NCBI GenBank assembly: GCA_019314185.1
Contig: JAFCZU010000214.1
Coordinates: 1-5,876 of the forward strand
Length of the DNA: 5,876 nucleotides
Reading direction: 5' to 3'
From: Deltaproteobacteria bacterium
Lineage (GTDB): Bacteria; Desulfobacterota; Desulfobacteria; Desulfobacterales; ETH-SRB1
In this document: positions 5,636 through 5,876 of the stretch, piece by piece
How positions within the stretch are numbered: position 1 is the stretch's first letter
Layout: each line of letters opens with the position of its first letter
The notes under the pieces: model-generated
Told to the model about the DNA's origin: nothing
What the model saw: the letters and a program-made list of their open reading frames with translations, nothing else
The model's database searches: none
Made by a program: the position numbers and the translations under genes

Positions 5636-5876
5636 TTATCGATACATCCTGTTTAAACGAAACCACTCTCTTAGCCACAATTTCGGTTCATACCATTCAT
5701 AACTGTAATGGTAATAATTGTATGGAGTAATCCTGTCAGGGTAGTGCCAGTCCCACTTTGGATCATCACCTATTTCAAAGAAGTTGTGTAAGTAAGGGTG
5801 AAGGTTGCTTGCCAAATTCTCTCCAATAGCAATTCCGTTGGGTCTCGCCAAGGCTTCTAATTTGGCAGCACGGTTA
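5636..5876 (-). CDS. C-terminal part of an unrecognised aromatic-rich protein (5' end outside window)
   Basis: The frame is open from the window edge to the TAA at 5638-5636, giving 79 visible residues. A TTG codon at 5851 could start a shorter protein, but the frame continues upstream without a stop, so I read this as the end of a longer gene. It begins with AAKLEALARPNGIAIGENLA, and the last 45 residues are unusually rich in Trp and Tyr (IGDDPKWDWHYPDRITPYNY, then HYSYEWYEPKLWLREW). I do not recognise the family and assign no function. It lies on the same strand as the downstream thermonuclease-TIR-SLATT operon but is separated from it by 152 bases containing two hairpins, so it is probably a separate unit. 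Confidence 0.5.
   Translation of the reverse strand, partial: NRAAKLEALARPNGIAIGENLASNLHPYLHNFFEIGDDPKWDWHYPDRITPYNYYHYSYEWYEPKLWLREWFRLNRMYR

Noticed and set aside
1..5876. CRISPR array, tRNA, transposase or direct terminal repeats
   Set aside because: I read both strands and found no regularly spaced repeat, no cloverleaf-like segment and no transposase motif. Nearly all the DNA is occupied by the listed genes.

Overview
The window is one stretch of minus-strand (leftward-transcribed) genes with almost no non-coding DNA. It reads as part of a bacterial anti-phage defence island. I see no plus-strand gene, tRNA, rRNA, IS element or CRISPR array. The DNA is moderately AT-rich with good AGGAG-type ribosome sites, and the protein families are typical of mobile defence regions of Gram-negative bacteria. 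I cannot name the organism from the sequence.

In transcription order (right to left), the layout is as follows. (1) At 5876-5636 lies the C-terminal end of an unrecognised, aromatic-rich protein that starts outside the window. (2) A 152-base gap (5635-5484) contains two hairpins. (3) A compact three-gene operon follows: a short thermonuclease (SNase-fold) protein (5483-5211), a TIR-domain protein of the DUF1863/ThsB type (5182-4676), and a two-TM SLATT/DUF4231 membrane protein (4679-4242) joined to the TIR gene by an ATGA stop/start overlap. (4) A 140-base gap (4241-4102) contains an imperfect inverted repeat whose ends resemble an integron attC site. It begins 8 bases after the SLATT stop codon. 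(5) A type III restriction-modification operon follows: mod methyltransferase (4101-2086), an MNT nucleotidyltransferase (2067-1720), a HEPN protein (1723-1316) and res helicase/nuclease (1332-1, cut by the window edge at helicase motif V).

In the R-M operon, Mod would methylate adenine (or cytosine N4) in its recognition site and join Res to cleave unmodified DNA by ATP-driven translocation. The MNT/HEPN pair is a toxin-antitoxin type module (HEPN candidate toxin, MNT candidate neutralising nucleotidyltransferase). It sits between mod and res with overlapping genes on both sides of HEPN, so it appears to be built into the R-M transcription unit and may act as a back-up abortive or addiction component.

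The TSN-TIR-SLATT operon is the most unusual part. A TIR protein that could make a nucleotide signal from NAD is translationally coupled to a small two-TM protein of a family predicted to act as a membrane-disrupting effector, and a cytosolic nuclease domain precedes them. This resembles a minimal Thoeris-like system with a SLATT effector. Its function here is inferred, not shown.
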